Source: Medicago truncatula (lineage: Eukaryota > Streptophyta > Magnoliopsida > Fabales > Fabaceae). From it: a stretch of DNA of 64,000 nucleotides. A program made the translations under genes and the position numbers. Within the stretch, counting starts at the first letter, position 1; each line of letters begins with the position of its first letter. The stretch is taken from positions 38,354,576 through 38,418,575 of the forward strand of contig NC_053043.1 in the NCBI RefSeq assembly GCF_003473485.1, given 5' to 3'. Below the pieces are notes generated by a model, which saw only the letters and a program-made list of their open reading frames with translations, had not been told where the DNA came from and made no database searches. Positions 38,011-50,242 of the stretch are shown piece by piece.

Positions 38011-38641
38011 GTGAGTTGGTTCATATATTTCATTCTAGTTTAGCAAATTTGTTCTCTTCCTATGTAAGTTTCTCATACACATTTTAGGGTAGTTTTGGCC
38101 ATGTAAAGTTACAGCTTTTACAGAATTTATTGATTTTGATGGCCATAATGTTTGATGAATACATACTAGTAAGCTACAGTCCATCATGGACAGAGTTGCG
38201 CAGATATAAGGAATCAACCTTCACGTCGAACTTTTTTTTTTTTTGAAAACTCGGTATCCGATCCAATTCACGTCGAACTTAATGTCTTATATCCTTATAT
38301 CCGGTGTTATTTGAACCCAACTTTAAAGTTCAAAATAAGTGTATAATTGTTTTTTACATGTTCGAATGCATTTCGGAATTATGAATGTTTACTCTAGAAT
38401 TAATTCTAATTTGAAGCTAAGATTTGTAGTGTTTGCTCCAAACATGATTTTTACACTTATATTTATTGTTCAACTCACTTTTATGTGAATTTATCCAAAT
38501 ATAAGCCATTTTACATTCGACTCAATTTTAACTAAAATCAATTTTTGTCATTGTAGAATCAAATACACACCTAGCTTTAGCTTGGGATGGTGTGAATGGA
38601 AAGAGATGCTCTTAGGATCTTGTTAACTTCTAATGAAAAGA

Positions 38642-39180
38642 GGCCCAACACAACTACATGGCCTAAAGCTGATAATGAAAGATTACCCTTATGCAGAAGA
38701 TGGCCTTCTAATTTGGTCAGCAATAGAAAATTGGGTCTGCACCTATGTGAACAACAATGATAGAGTTAAAGCTTGGTATTCTGAATCATGGTGACCGAAA
38801 TTGAACAACAATGACAATCTTGTCTCGGTCCTAACAATCTTAATTTGGAATGCATCTGCGCAACATGCTGCACTTAGTTTTGGACAATACCCTTGTGGAG
38901 GGTACATGCCAAATCATCCCCTGTTGATGAGAAGATAAATACCAGAAGAAAGTGATCCTAAATATGCAAGTTTTATATATGATCCACAAAAGAGTTTTCT
39001 CAATGCATTGCCTAGAAGATTTATACCAGAAGAAAGTGATGCTGAGATTGTTGAAGCGTTTTATGAATTCTCTGCTGAAATTGGAAAGATTGAGATGGTG
39101 TTTTGCCTTATGAATTATTTGCTCCTAGTTCTGGACCTGGTGTTGCATGCAGTGGCGTTATAAATAGTGTGTCCACATAA
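38642..39180 (+). pseudogene. Lipoxygenase C-terminal relic B
   Basis: Duplicate of 22530-23068, ending NSVST-stop at 39178-39180. Same defects as copy A. No other lipoxygenase exon is in the window. Confidence 0.85.
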
Positions 39181-39628
39181 AAATATGTCTAAAGTAAATA
39201 AATGAGTCACATATCATATCACATTTTGGGAAGCATTATGGTTGGTTTGGTTTATTTATCAGTAATAACATTCAAGGGAATGCCTTCTAAGGTAACATTT
39301 TTGGTGTCGTGTGGAGCGGAGGTTGTTTGGACTAAGGAGCGACTATGTTGTGTTTGGCCTGCTGCTGTGCAGAGTCTGGTTTGCTGATGTGATGAGTTTG
39401 GTTTGATGCGGTTTTGTGTGCTCAACAGCTGTCATGAGTTATAATGATTAATGGGTGCTTTTGAGCCTTGTATGGCAATATGGTCTCTATTTGTAATTGT
39501 ATGCTTTGTTTTGTTTCAATCCTCCGACAGGTACGGCTTGTTCAGGCGAAGAGTATTAGTAAAGTTGTAAGTTGTTTGGTTCTTGTAAAGTCTAGTGAAA
39601 TGGTTTTCTTTAGCAATGAAAAAAAATG

Positions 39629-39718
39629 ATGTATGCGGTCTATAATATAGATCACATACATAATTTATTAAATGAATTTATAAGGTTAATTTTTGCTTAT
39701 AATAGTGATCGGAGGGTG
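39629..39718. mobile_element. Right half of a Stowaway-like MITE at the block B junction
   Basis: Matches the right half of the MITE at 47697-47842 (from tgtatg-ggtctata to ataatagtga-cggagg-tg) and ends next to TA (39719-39720). The left half is missing exactly where block B homology stops, so the duplication junction falls in or beside this element. Confidence 0.7.
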
Positions 39719-40284
39719 TATTTCGTTTCCACTTCTACATTCTCCCAAAAAATTCTATTTATTAAGAGTATGAGATGATAAAAATTTCTACTTTTTGAGT
39801 AGACATATTTTTTTCGTTTAAGAAAGAACATGATGAAAATGATGCTTGTTAGAAAAGTGATAAAAAGGATGAAGATGTTAGATTTTATGGGTTTCTTTAT
39901 TTTTAATAAAAAAAATAAAATAAAAAATAAAAAATAAGATTATCTCAGGTGAACTCTTAAATAAGATAGAGGACCAATATAAAAAATAAAATATTCAAAT
40001 GTTACATATAAGAAAGATAAAGGATCTTTAAAGTGATTTTCCCAAAAAAAAATTAAAAACTATTGTATACTATCAACAAAACATATTTGACAACTCGCAG
40101 TAGTAATTCCATAACCCATCAATTTATTATTTTGATAGATCGAGTTCATAAATGAAAAATTGCGGGTTTGAATTTTAATAATACGAATAAAGGTGCATAT
40201 GTTAGAAGATTACTTGCCCGTTAAGAAGATTAATCTCAAATACAAGGATGCCCTAGTGAGTCCATTCCTAGCTAGTTCCTTTCC

Positions 40285-40292
40285 TATATAAA
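40285..40292 (+). promoter_or_regulatory. TATA box of the intact peroxidase gene
   Basis: TATATAAA 113 bp upstream of the start codon. The same promoter sequence precedes pseudogenes A and B. Confidence 0.65.
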
Positions 40293-40404
40293 AAGAGTAT
40301 CAATCAATATGCTAACTAACCATTCATATTCAGTTACAATTCCAACCAACTCAATAACTTCCTAAACAAGTCTTCTCTTTCTCTTCATCTTCATCATCAA
40401 GAAA

Positions 40405-42148
<1,744 letters not shown>

Positions 42149-42289
42149 GTGAGTTGGTTCATATATTTCATTCTAGTTTAGCAAATTTGTTCTCTTCCTA
42201 TGTAAGTTTCTCATACACATTTGAGGGTAGTTTTGGCCATGTAAAGTGACAGCTGTTACAGAATTTATTGATTTTGATGGCACTGGGTT

Positions 42290-42818
42290 GAAAAATGTTT
42301 ACTTTAGTGTTGCAAGGCTGCAATAAATATAAACAAGTCAAAGTGTTCTGTTATGTTTTATTAAAACTTGGATTCCAAGGTATTGAAGTATATTTTTGTA
42401 TAAGCTCCCTATTCAACTCTTACAATTAGAGATCAATAAATGATTCTTAGATATGATATTGCAAGTCACAACTGCTTCTGTGATGGTTCCTGTCCTATCC
42501 ATAATGTTTAATGAACACGGTTGTGCAGATATAAGGAATCAACTTTCATGTCGAAATTAATGTCAAATGTAGGTTTTAATTTAAACTATATATGAAAATA
42601 AGAAAACTTGACACAAGTAATCAATATAATAAAAATAACGGATATAATTTAGCACCTAAATTAATAATTGGCTATAGGTCTACTCTATCCATTTTCATCC
42701 ATCTTACTTGTATTAGCAGATTGGAATTGAGCAAGTATTTGGAGAATATAATCCTTTGTAACGGTTGTTATTTGCCTTGATGAGTAAATTATGAGTAAAG
42801 AGGAAGAATGAGACTAGA
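42290..42818. other. No gene; diverged peroxidase 3' flank
   Basis: Part of the 3' flank matches that of the pseudogenes, with about 200 bp extra here. No coding was recognised. Confidence 0.45.
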
Positions 42819-42860
42819 AGTTGGAATTGTATTATTTCTCCTTTTACAACTGTTTTCACA
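42819..42860. repeat. 42-bp direct repeat, left of the PPR relic
   Basis: Core agttggaattgtattattt...acaactgttttca; recurs nearly identical at 43559-43600, bracketing the PPR fragment. Confidence 0.75.
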
Positions 42861-42975
42861 GTGCAAAATTAAAAAACTTATCTATTCAATGTCTATTTGT
42901 ACAAAATTAAAAAACGGAACTGTAGTGCAAAATTAGCCTTGTCGATTTTATTTAGTTGAATGTGTTCTTGCGGAT

Positions 42976-43385
42976 ATGCCATATTTGGGCTTTGAATGTA
43001 ACAATGTGACATATAATTCCATAAGTGATGGAGATGGTAAGGCTGGCATGTTTGAGACGATGGAGAATTCGCTGACAGATATGATTGAAAATGAAAACTG
43101 CCAACCATATGTTTTCATGCTGAATTCTTTGATAGGATCATATGGAAACGGTAAAGAAAATCGATACGATGGAGAATTGGTATGATGAATTTCAGCTAAT
43201 GGGTGTAACGCCAGACATAAAGACATTCAACATGATGATAAAGTCCTAACAATTGTAACATATAACACCGTCATTTTACTTGATACAATAAAGGCATGGA
43301 TGATAAAATAAAGGCTGTGACGGATTTCATGGAGAGGAGGTTTTTCGTTCCAACAGTTGTAACATATAACACCGTCATTTTACTT
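42976..43385 (+). pseudogene. Pentatricopeptide-repeat (PPR) gene fragment
   Basis: Read in pieces on the + strand: NVTYNSISDGDGKAGMFETM, CQP.VF.LNSLIGSYGNG, then after a frame change MENWYDEFQLMGVTPDIKTF, then MDDKIKAVTDFMERRFFVPT and VVTYNTVI. These are successive degenerate 35-residue PPR motifs, which bind organellar RNA in intact proteins. Frames are broken, a stop follows GELV near 43183, and a ~27-bp piece (gtaacatataacaccgtcat) is duplicated near 43257 and 43363. Only about three or four motifs remain. Not functional. Confidence 0.85.
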
Positions 43386-43558
43386 TATAAACACTCCAAA
43401 ACTTTAATTCCATTCTTGCTGCAGGAGTGTGTCTGCGCATACATTTTTCTGAAAATGAGATTTTTTGGACACACTTTGGACTATACTTGTTTATATTTTC
43501 AAGGTAGATAAGTAGATAAGTACGATTGAAAGATATTTTCCTATGAGGGATATATGTT

Positions 43559-43600
43559 AGTTGGAATTGTATTATTTCTCTTTTTACAACTGTTTTCATA
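43559..43600. repeat. 42-bp direct repeat, right of the PPR relic
   Basis: Second copy of 42819-42860, with a few substitutions. Confidence 0.75.
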
Positions 43601-43659
43601 GTTGCTAGTAACAACCTGAAAGGCTGATTAAAAAACCAGAATTATGGGGTGGCATACCT

Positions 43660-43795
43660 GTGCAAAATTTGATGTGCCAATTATCAGTAGTAAAATCCTA
43701 AGGATATACAATTTTCAATCTTCTTGATGTGCCCCTATTATTAGTATTAGAACTCTAAGGATGTGCAATTTTCAGTCTGCATGATGTGCCCCAGT
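43660..43795. repeat. ~63-bp degenerate tandem duplication
   Basis: Two units with landmarks ctaaggatatacaattttca / ctaaggatgtgcaattttca and gatgtgcccc between the PPR and Rab fragments. Confidence 0.65.
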
Positions 43796-44064
43796 AACAT
43801 TGTTTTGGTTCTATCTTTGTTTAGCGGAATAGTCAAATGTGATTATCAAACTTACGAATGATAGGTATGGAATTGTCGTATGATTCAAGTTTTGTAGCCA
43901 AGGCAGAAAGTACAATAAGCGGTGTCTTGATATCTGTAGTTTGGTCTTCTAACCACCTGAATGAACACAATACTACATTGTTGCTTGCTTTACGGTCCAT
44001 TGTTATTATTTTGTAACTGGCTTTACTATGAAACTCATGTTAATAATTCACTGTTTCTATCTGC

Positions 44065-44211
44065 AGGTATCGCGCCATCACAAGTGCTTACTATCGTGGG
44101 GCAGTTGGTGCACTTCTTGTATATGATGTTACACGCCATGCAACATTTGAGAACGTCGATACATGGCTGAAAGAACTGCGAAACCACACAGATTCCAACA
44201 TTGTTGTGATG
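44065..44211 (+). pseudogene. Rab GTPase (RabA/Rab11-type) gene fragment
   Basis: One exon piece encodes [20 protein letters not shown] and then [29 protein letters not shown]. This is the switch II to alpha-3 region typical of plant RABA proteins; the following NKSD nucleotide-binding motif is missing, because after VVM the frame diverges from the family. No other Rab exon is in the window. The fragment itself is well preserved, so it is a recent capture or copy. Confidence 0.88.
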
Positions 44212-44279
44212 TGTAATATTCCGAAAGAAAGTGAGATGCAAATTAGAAAATGACGAAAAAATGTAATATAATTTTTCAT

Positions 44280-46240
44280 AGCATGTTAGACTCTCTATGT
44301 AATCTTAAAAGACAAGTTTCATGTTTCAATAGGAGCTGCTGGGTAAGCAAGTTTATTGCTATGCTGCATAGTCTATACTTTGTTAGTTGTTTTTGAAATG
44401 TTTTCATCTGCAAATTGATTAGAGTGTGATTAGTAATGGCCCTATTCCCCATTATGCTTCACAACCTTCTCATGCTTGGTCTATTATGTGATCATTTCAT
44501 GGTCAAACCAATAAAAACTTTATGCACTTTTTAATATAAAGTATAAATTGCTTTAACTTAAAATTTAAAATTTAAATTGTATGTAACAATGCAAGCCTTT
44601 TAATTTCATTTTGGTTATTTATTTTAGTGACTACTATAAACCTTTTTTCCCTGTGTTCTATTCTTCTTGCCCAATTTAACGTTGAAGGGTATATTAGGAG
44701 TTGATGATACCTTTGAAGTCAACTAGTTTGAGCTACGATTATTCAACTCTAATCCATAAATGCATCAAATCAATCCAGTTAACTCGGTGATAAACTAGTT
44801 TCTTTGGTTCAGTCATTGGAGCATAAGGCATAAGATACTACAATTCAAAAAAATCATTAAAAGACATTCTCTTTTAAAATTTTAACGGTTAGACTACAGT
44901 TGCCTTGTAGAAATATCGAATCTACATACATATATTTTTTTGGTAGATAAAATGACAGCAATCATTAAAAACTTACACATAAGGAATTGGGGTTCGAACC
45001 ACAATCATGACGTCCAACTTAAGAATTTCAACATTTTTTCGATTGAGTTATAGGATTGTTGGACCTTTTAACATATTTTATCCATCAAATATCTATAGAC
45101 TAAAATCCGAGGTTTAGATCACAAGAGATATATGTGTTTTAATAGATCTTTATTGTCAAACCACATCTTAAAGAACTGGAAAGATATTCTTTTTTTATGA
45201 ACTAGAAATATCTGCTGATTAAAAAAAAAAAACTAGATGTTCACCTATGCTACCGTACGGGTCATATATAGTTAAAAATAATACTTGCAATTCATTATAA
45301 TAGTGTTATTCTTTCTAGTTCCTAATGATAAATATCCTAATTTTTTTTTAATGAAGTTATTACTTTTACACCCGTGATTCAGGATCCTGGATAATCCACT
45401 GAAGTTGAAAACAAATTAATCGTTGCCCAATTGACGTCGACTAACACACTTTGCAAGTTGACTCATGAGCCTAAGATTCTTTGAACATCCAAAGATTATG
45501 GTTACATCTATATTTTGTAGATCCAACGTTCAAATATTAAGCCTTTCAAATCATTGATACAAAACTAGAAACAATTACCACTCAAACTCAAAAGAAAAAT
45601 AATATTTAAATTTTATTAGTCTCTAACTCAACTATATAAATTGGTTTATAAGATGTCTATATAATTATATTTTAACTTTATTTGAGCATTTTAACTTAAT
45701 TAATTATTTAGTTCATTAGATAATATACATGTCGGTTAGTTATACAAATGCTAGAAATCACTAAAGAAAAGTGTTCAATGATCATTCCGAATTGTTTTTT
45801 CTTCTATCCTAATTGAATAAATGATTTCACATATTTTCTGTTTTCTTTCGTTTGTTTTTGTGATTTTGTCGTCTCTGACGAACTCTGTTTGTTTTGATTT
45901 CTCGTCTTTGTGCGGTGTGTTTTTTATTTCCCGTCTTAGTGCGGTGTTTATTTGATTCAGGTTGAAAGATTAGCTTTGAGCAAGTGCAGATCTGATCAAT
46001 GACAATAACTTTGGCGTCGTCAACGTTGCAGATCCGGAGACATAAATATAGTCATATTAGTCATATTTGTAGGCATAGGTACTTTGCCGTTTTATGCTAT
46101 TAACATGGATGTTTTGAGTTTGTTCACAATTCATCCTTTTTGTTTTAAACGAATTTGGATTTTGTATTGTATCGATGTACTTTATCAATTTGAATGAATG
46201 AATATCTATTATTTTTGTCAAAAAAAAAAGTTAGAACTCT

Positions 46241-46242
<2 letters not shown>
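44280..46242. other. No gene seen; AT-rich with possible retroposon scraps
   Basis: A tRNA B-box-like string (ggttcgaacc) lies near 44992, and an A-run after a gaatgaatatctatt-type tail near 46200-46230 could end a LINE or SINE. Neither could be delimited. Confidence 0.35.

Positions 46243-46322
<80 letters not shown>
46243..46322. repeat. TA microsatellite, ~80 bp
   Basis: Uninterrupted TA dinucleotides, the longest simple repeat in the window. Confidence 0.95.
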
Positions 46323-46332
<10 letters not shown>

Positions 46333-46483
46333 GTAAATCCTAAGTCCTAACAAAAAAATTGGTTATCTATGCAAGCTATTATGATTGCACTCGTGATATA
46401 TATAGACACACATCGCAGTTCACGTGAACGAATTCTGCAGTTTCATGCTCCAAAACATAGACACGATAAATCAATTGCATATA

Positions 46484-46640
46484 ACTTTACATTTTTTTAT
46501 CTCTAAGTATGAAAAGTGATGAGCATTCTTTGTTTGGAACATAAATGAATTAGTATACACATAACATTTTTTTTTCTCTCTCAGTATGAAAAGTGATGAG
46601 CATTCTTTGTTTGGAACATAAATGAATTAGTATACACATA
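46484..46640. repeat. ~78-bp tandem duplication
   Basis: Two adjacent units share gtatgaaaagtgatgagcat and aatgaattagtatacacata; nearly identical, so recent. Confidence 0.85.
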
Positions 46641-46722
46641 AATGATCCTAAATCATATCAGCTCAATACTAAGAGTTTAACGTTATAATCTTCTTCTTTT
46701 TTTTTAAGAAAACGTTATAATC

Positions 46723-47390
46723 TTATATGTTCAAATTCCCTCGATGGTTTTTATTAAAATGATCAAGTGTCAATTTCATTACAAATAATTTCACCATTCT
46801 CCATTTATTATAAAAAAAAATAATACACAGCGTATATAAAATCACATTCACCTCAACATATGGACCAGTTCTCTCAATTATCCATAATTGCATATCCTCT
46901 CTAATGAAAATGTCTCCTTTGTAGATAATGAAGACTTCTAGTGCTCTTCCATCCCTCTGCTTGGTAACTCTTGTTTCGTTCAATGATAGTTTTTCGTCAT
47001 TAAAAGATCCCAAATTTACTGAGGTTAGTTTTACCGAGGTTCCCACAGACAGCGCCAACTGTACTTGCAGTGAGTACAATAATCGTATCTAGGGTTAGAC
47101 TGTTGTTTTGATGCCTTGAGAATGGTCCCAAGGGTCGTATTTATAGCCCTTTGTGGGCTTGTTTTAGCGTGGCTTAGGCCCCAAGCAAGCTGGACTTTAG
47201 GTCTTTTTACTTGATTCTAGATGCTTCTGGAAGCTGGCTAAGGTGGCGTCTCTTGAAGGGCATGCCTGGCCTCAAGAGCCCTAGTAGAGGACACATAAGC
47301 CTTTCCTGAGGGCATTCAAGTCTTTAGGAATATATTGATGGTCCACAACTCCCCAAACACGAGTCTTGGGACAAGGCGAAGTGATTAATT
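46723..47390 (-). mobile_element. Ty3/gypsy LTR element remnant (LTR end plus start of interior)
   Basis: Fossil on the minus strand. The LTR end lies at 47060, followed on the minus strand by GTTGGCGCTGTCTGTGGGAA, a sequence typical of the LTR-interior junction of Tat/Athila-type elements. An LTR-like region with a TATAAATA box covers about 47060-47390; its outer limit is not certain. The interior piece at about 46723-47059 has a short open frame of no recognised domain. Truncated; old by appearance. Confidence 0.55.
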
Positions 47391-47696
47391 ATAATATGGA
47401 TGGTCCAATTTATTTGTTGATTTTTTTTTATTTTTTTGTTGAATTTCTTTTTATAAAACAAATACAATCCTTCTCTCTATTTATATTTTTATGTTGGATC
47501 CTTCTCTCTTTTGAATACGTAATACATTAAACCACCTAGTATATGTTGAAATATCTTTAAATAACATTTTTTTCAATGAGAAATGTTATTATGTTAATGA
47601 TTATGTTAGTATTTTTTTCATTTTATAAACCATGAAGTCGCAACTAAAATTGTGTTCATACTTTTTTATAAAACCTTGAATATGACTAACGAGATA

Positions 47697-47842
47697 CACC
47701 CTCCGGTCACTATTATAAGCAAAAATTCATTTTCTAGGTTCATTCATTAAATGTTGTATGTGGTCTATATTTAGGTTACATACAACATTTAATGACTGAA
47801 CCTAAAATATGGTTTTTTGCTTATAATAGTGACCGGAGGATG
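47697..47842. mobile_element. Stowaway-like MITE (146 bp, TA target)
   Basis: Ends CACCCTCCGGTCACTATTAT and its inverse ATAATAGTGACCGGAGGATG are flanked by TA at 47695-47696 and 47843-47844. The centre is palindromic. Inserted in the remains of peroxidase intron 3. Confidence 0.85.
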
Positions 47843-47867
47843 TATGTATGTTTCTTGATAATATAAA

Positions 47868-48866
47868 GGAGGACACAACATTGAAAAAATCGGTTGCGAT
47901 TTCATTTAGCAAAGGTTGTACGACTTTAAAGGAACATGACAACTAGACTCGAATATACCTCTCGATAGGGCTGGACAAGATTTCACAAAACCGCCCAAAC
48001 CGTCCGATCCGAATGGCCCGCAAGAAAGTGGGTCGGTCTACGCGGGTTATTCGGATTGAGAAAATCGGCCATAGATGGATACTTACGGTCGGTTGCAGTT
48101 GGGTAAATTATACCCACGACAATCCATAGCCGACCGATCAAGACTGCCTAGAATATATAAATCCATTAATCCAATACTGCTTTTGTATGTGTGGTCCCAT
48201 CCTAATGAAAATCACTGACACATCACATGCTTAACTTCTTTTTCTCATCACTTCTTTGATTCTTTCTTTTCACACTGCCACTACACTATCCCAACAACTA
48301 CCTTTCCCTTCCTTTCAAACTTCTCTTTCCAGATTAACCAAAAGTTTGTTATGTGGGTTGAAATTCAGTGTTCTGGTGTTTCTTTTCATTTGTAATTTTT
48401 TATGAATATTGCTGCTGGTTGATGCTTCAATAAATTTTGGAATTTTTGTGTGTGACTTTGAAATTTAGCTTTCTTGTTATTTTGTTCCTTTGTACCCGTA
48501 TCAATCGAACCGGCAAAACTGCATTTCGACCAACCCGTCAACCGCCCTAACCGAGCCTTCTAATGGACGGAAATGGTTTATGTTTTACCACCCGCGGTTG
48601 CTTTCGGATTGGAGTTTTCGGACCGAATTCCGGCCGAACCCGACCGATGTCCACCCCTACCTCTCGATTTTCTAAGTCATATGAGGCAAAATTGTCCTGA
48701 CAACAATTAGAATAATATCAGCAACAACAGTACATTTTCGACGGTTATAGTTTCAAAGCCAATTAATGTCCATCACTCTAATAATAAAGGGATATCATAC
48801 GCGCAAGCTTTGTCATATGCAGTGCCATCTTAACATCTTTTGACACTCAATTTTGATCAGAAAATT
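47868..48866 (+). pseudogene. Decayed peroxidase last-exon relic
   Basis: Matches exon 4 of the gene at 40405-42148: gaggacacaacattg...ggttgcgatttcatt at 47868-47966, continuing after a 691-bp insertion at 48658 with ctctcgattttct...aaaattgtcctgacaacaa and ending near 48860. The preceding intron remnant (47660-47866) holds the Stowaway MITE. Several stops and indels are present; it is more diverged than pseudogenes A and B, so it is an older copy. Nothing is left of exons 1-3. Confidence 0.82.
47967..48657. mobile_element. 691-bp MULE-like element in the peroxidase relic (11-bp TSD)
   Basis: Ends AGGGCTGGACA and TGTCCACCCC are short imperfect inverted repeats. A direct repeat TACCTCTCGAT flanks it at 47956-47966 and 48658-48668; 9-11 bp duplications suit Mutator-like elements. 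The interior is richer in GC near the ends and contains leader-like pyrimidine sequence (about 48240-48330) that may be captured host DNA. Confidence 0.7.
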
Positions 48867-48875
48867 TGGCGTCAA

Positions 48876-49128
48876 TGAGTTTGAAGCGATGAGATACCGA
48901 AGAAATTTGAGAAATGCATGTTATGCTACTTAACCACAGTTTGTTTGTGGCTAAACATGATTTGAAGAAACCAGATGTCAAAGAAATCTGAGAAATTTTT
49001 ATTCTGCTGCTTAGCCATAATTTGTTGGTGGCTAAACGTGATTTGAAGCGATTAGATGATGAATAAATCTAAGAAATTCATATTTTGCTACTTAGCCATG
49101 GTTTGTTTATGGCTAAACTTGAGTTCAG
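48876..49128. repeat. ~84-bp degenerate tandem repeat, three units
   Basis: Each unit holds gaaga/gatgaataaatct-aga-att, tgctacttagccat(g/a), gtttgtt-(t/g)tggctaaac and gatttgaag. Unit starts are near 48876, 48960 and 49043. Confidence 0.75.
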
Positions 49129-49808
49129 TCTTGTATAAGGAGCATGTAAACGTCCTCTGAATACATTTTAGGGTTAATTAGGTTTAAAGTCCCTATAAAT
49201 AAGCGAGCTTCCAACATTGGTTCCTATTTAAATTTTATTAAATTTTTCATCGCAATGTTTTTTCCGTTGGTAAGTTTGGTCCTGCCGTCAAACTGTGCTG
49301 ACTAGGCTAACAGAATGCTGACTCAGACATGCCACATGGACATTTCAAGTGACAAGTGACATGGCTGTCATATGGTAAATGACATCATATGTTTTTGGTC
49401 CCTATAAAATTGGGATCTTTTAAGTTTAGTCCTTACTTAATTATAATAGTGTTTTTAGTCCATATAAAAAAATTATGCACTCAGTTTTAGTCCCTACTAA
49501 ATCTAAATTTGTTTAATTATGCTTAAACTTTTAAGATTTTGAACAATTTTTTTGCACAAGTGTTAAGAACATTACGAAAAGTTCATCTGCAAATGATTAT
49601 CTCAAAATTTTATTTCTGCGTCCAGATTTTTGTTACTTTTATTTTGAACTTTTGTCTATTAAAAAAATTCATATTTAATTTATTTCATATTAAAAAATTC
49701 TAAATTTTATTAAACGAGCCGTTTGTAATGTTCTAAACTTGTATAAAAAAAAAAAAGCCATTGAAATTTTTTAGAGTTTAAGGTTAGTTACAAATTTTCC
49801 CATAATTT

Positions 49809-50075
49809 TTGTCAAAGCTTGTCACTCTCCTTCATTCTTTTTTATTCTTCCAGATCCATAAAATATTTCACCCTACAAATATTTTCGGTCATTCCCTGAA
49901 TTTGCCAGGGAAAAAAACCAGATATGTGTTAATGTTTCTCTTTGTTACTACTTTGCTCTTTTCAATCTTCTTCGCTCCCACTCTTTATTTCCCAATCCGA
50001 ACCTTGAAAATCGACCGGTTCCGCTTCTCTCTCGAAAAGGTTGTTGCTGGATTTTTCAATGGTGAAGATTGTTGA
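49809..50075 (+). CDS. Doubtful open frame in the centre of the MULE-like element
   Basis: An 88-codon frame with a hydrophobic central part (YVLMFLFVTTLLFSIFFAPT) followed by a basic stretch. It resembles an N-terminal membrane anchor of a captured gene, but I do not recognise a family and it has no further exon. It could be chance. Confidence 0.2.
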   Translation: MSKLVTLLHSFLFFQIHKIFHPTNIFGHSLNLPGKKTRYVLMFLFVTTLLFSIFFAPTLYFPIRTLKIDRFRFSLEKVVAGFFNGEDC

Positions 50076-50150
50076 GTTTTTGTGTGTGGAAGTTGACGTG
50101 TGATTAAGTTGTTGAAATTGATGTCTTAGATGAATTTGCAAGCGAAGGTT

Positions 50151-50242
50151 AGAAGAGCGTCGCCAGCGTGAACGAGGTGGTGAAAAGAGTAGGAGAGAGT
50201 TTGGATTTTTCATCACCTCGTTCACGCCGACGACGCTCTTCT
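50151..50242. repeat. Hairpin with ~32-bp imperfect arms inside the MULE-like element
   Basis: Left arm agaagagcgtcg...gtgaacgaggtggtg and right arm catcacctcgttcacg...cgacgctcttct pair with two or three mismatches around a ~28-base loop. GC-rich compared with its surroundings. Confidence 0.85.

Noticed and set aside
44985-45000. tRNA-like B box
   Set aside because: Only the ggttcgaacc core is present; no A box at the right distance and no element ends could be set.
45241-45280. Second Helitron 3' end (ctaccgtacgggtcatatatagtt)
   Set aside because: The hairpin is incomplete and there is no CTRR end, so the resemblance is too weak.
46145-46330. Tyr-Ile repeat protein on the minus strand
   Set aside because: Translation of a TA microsatellite.
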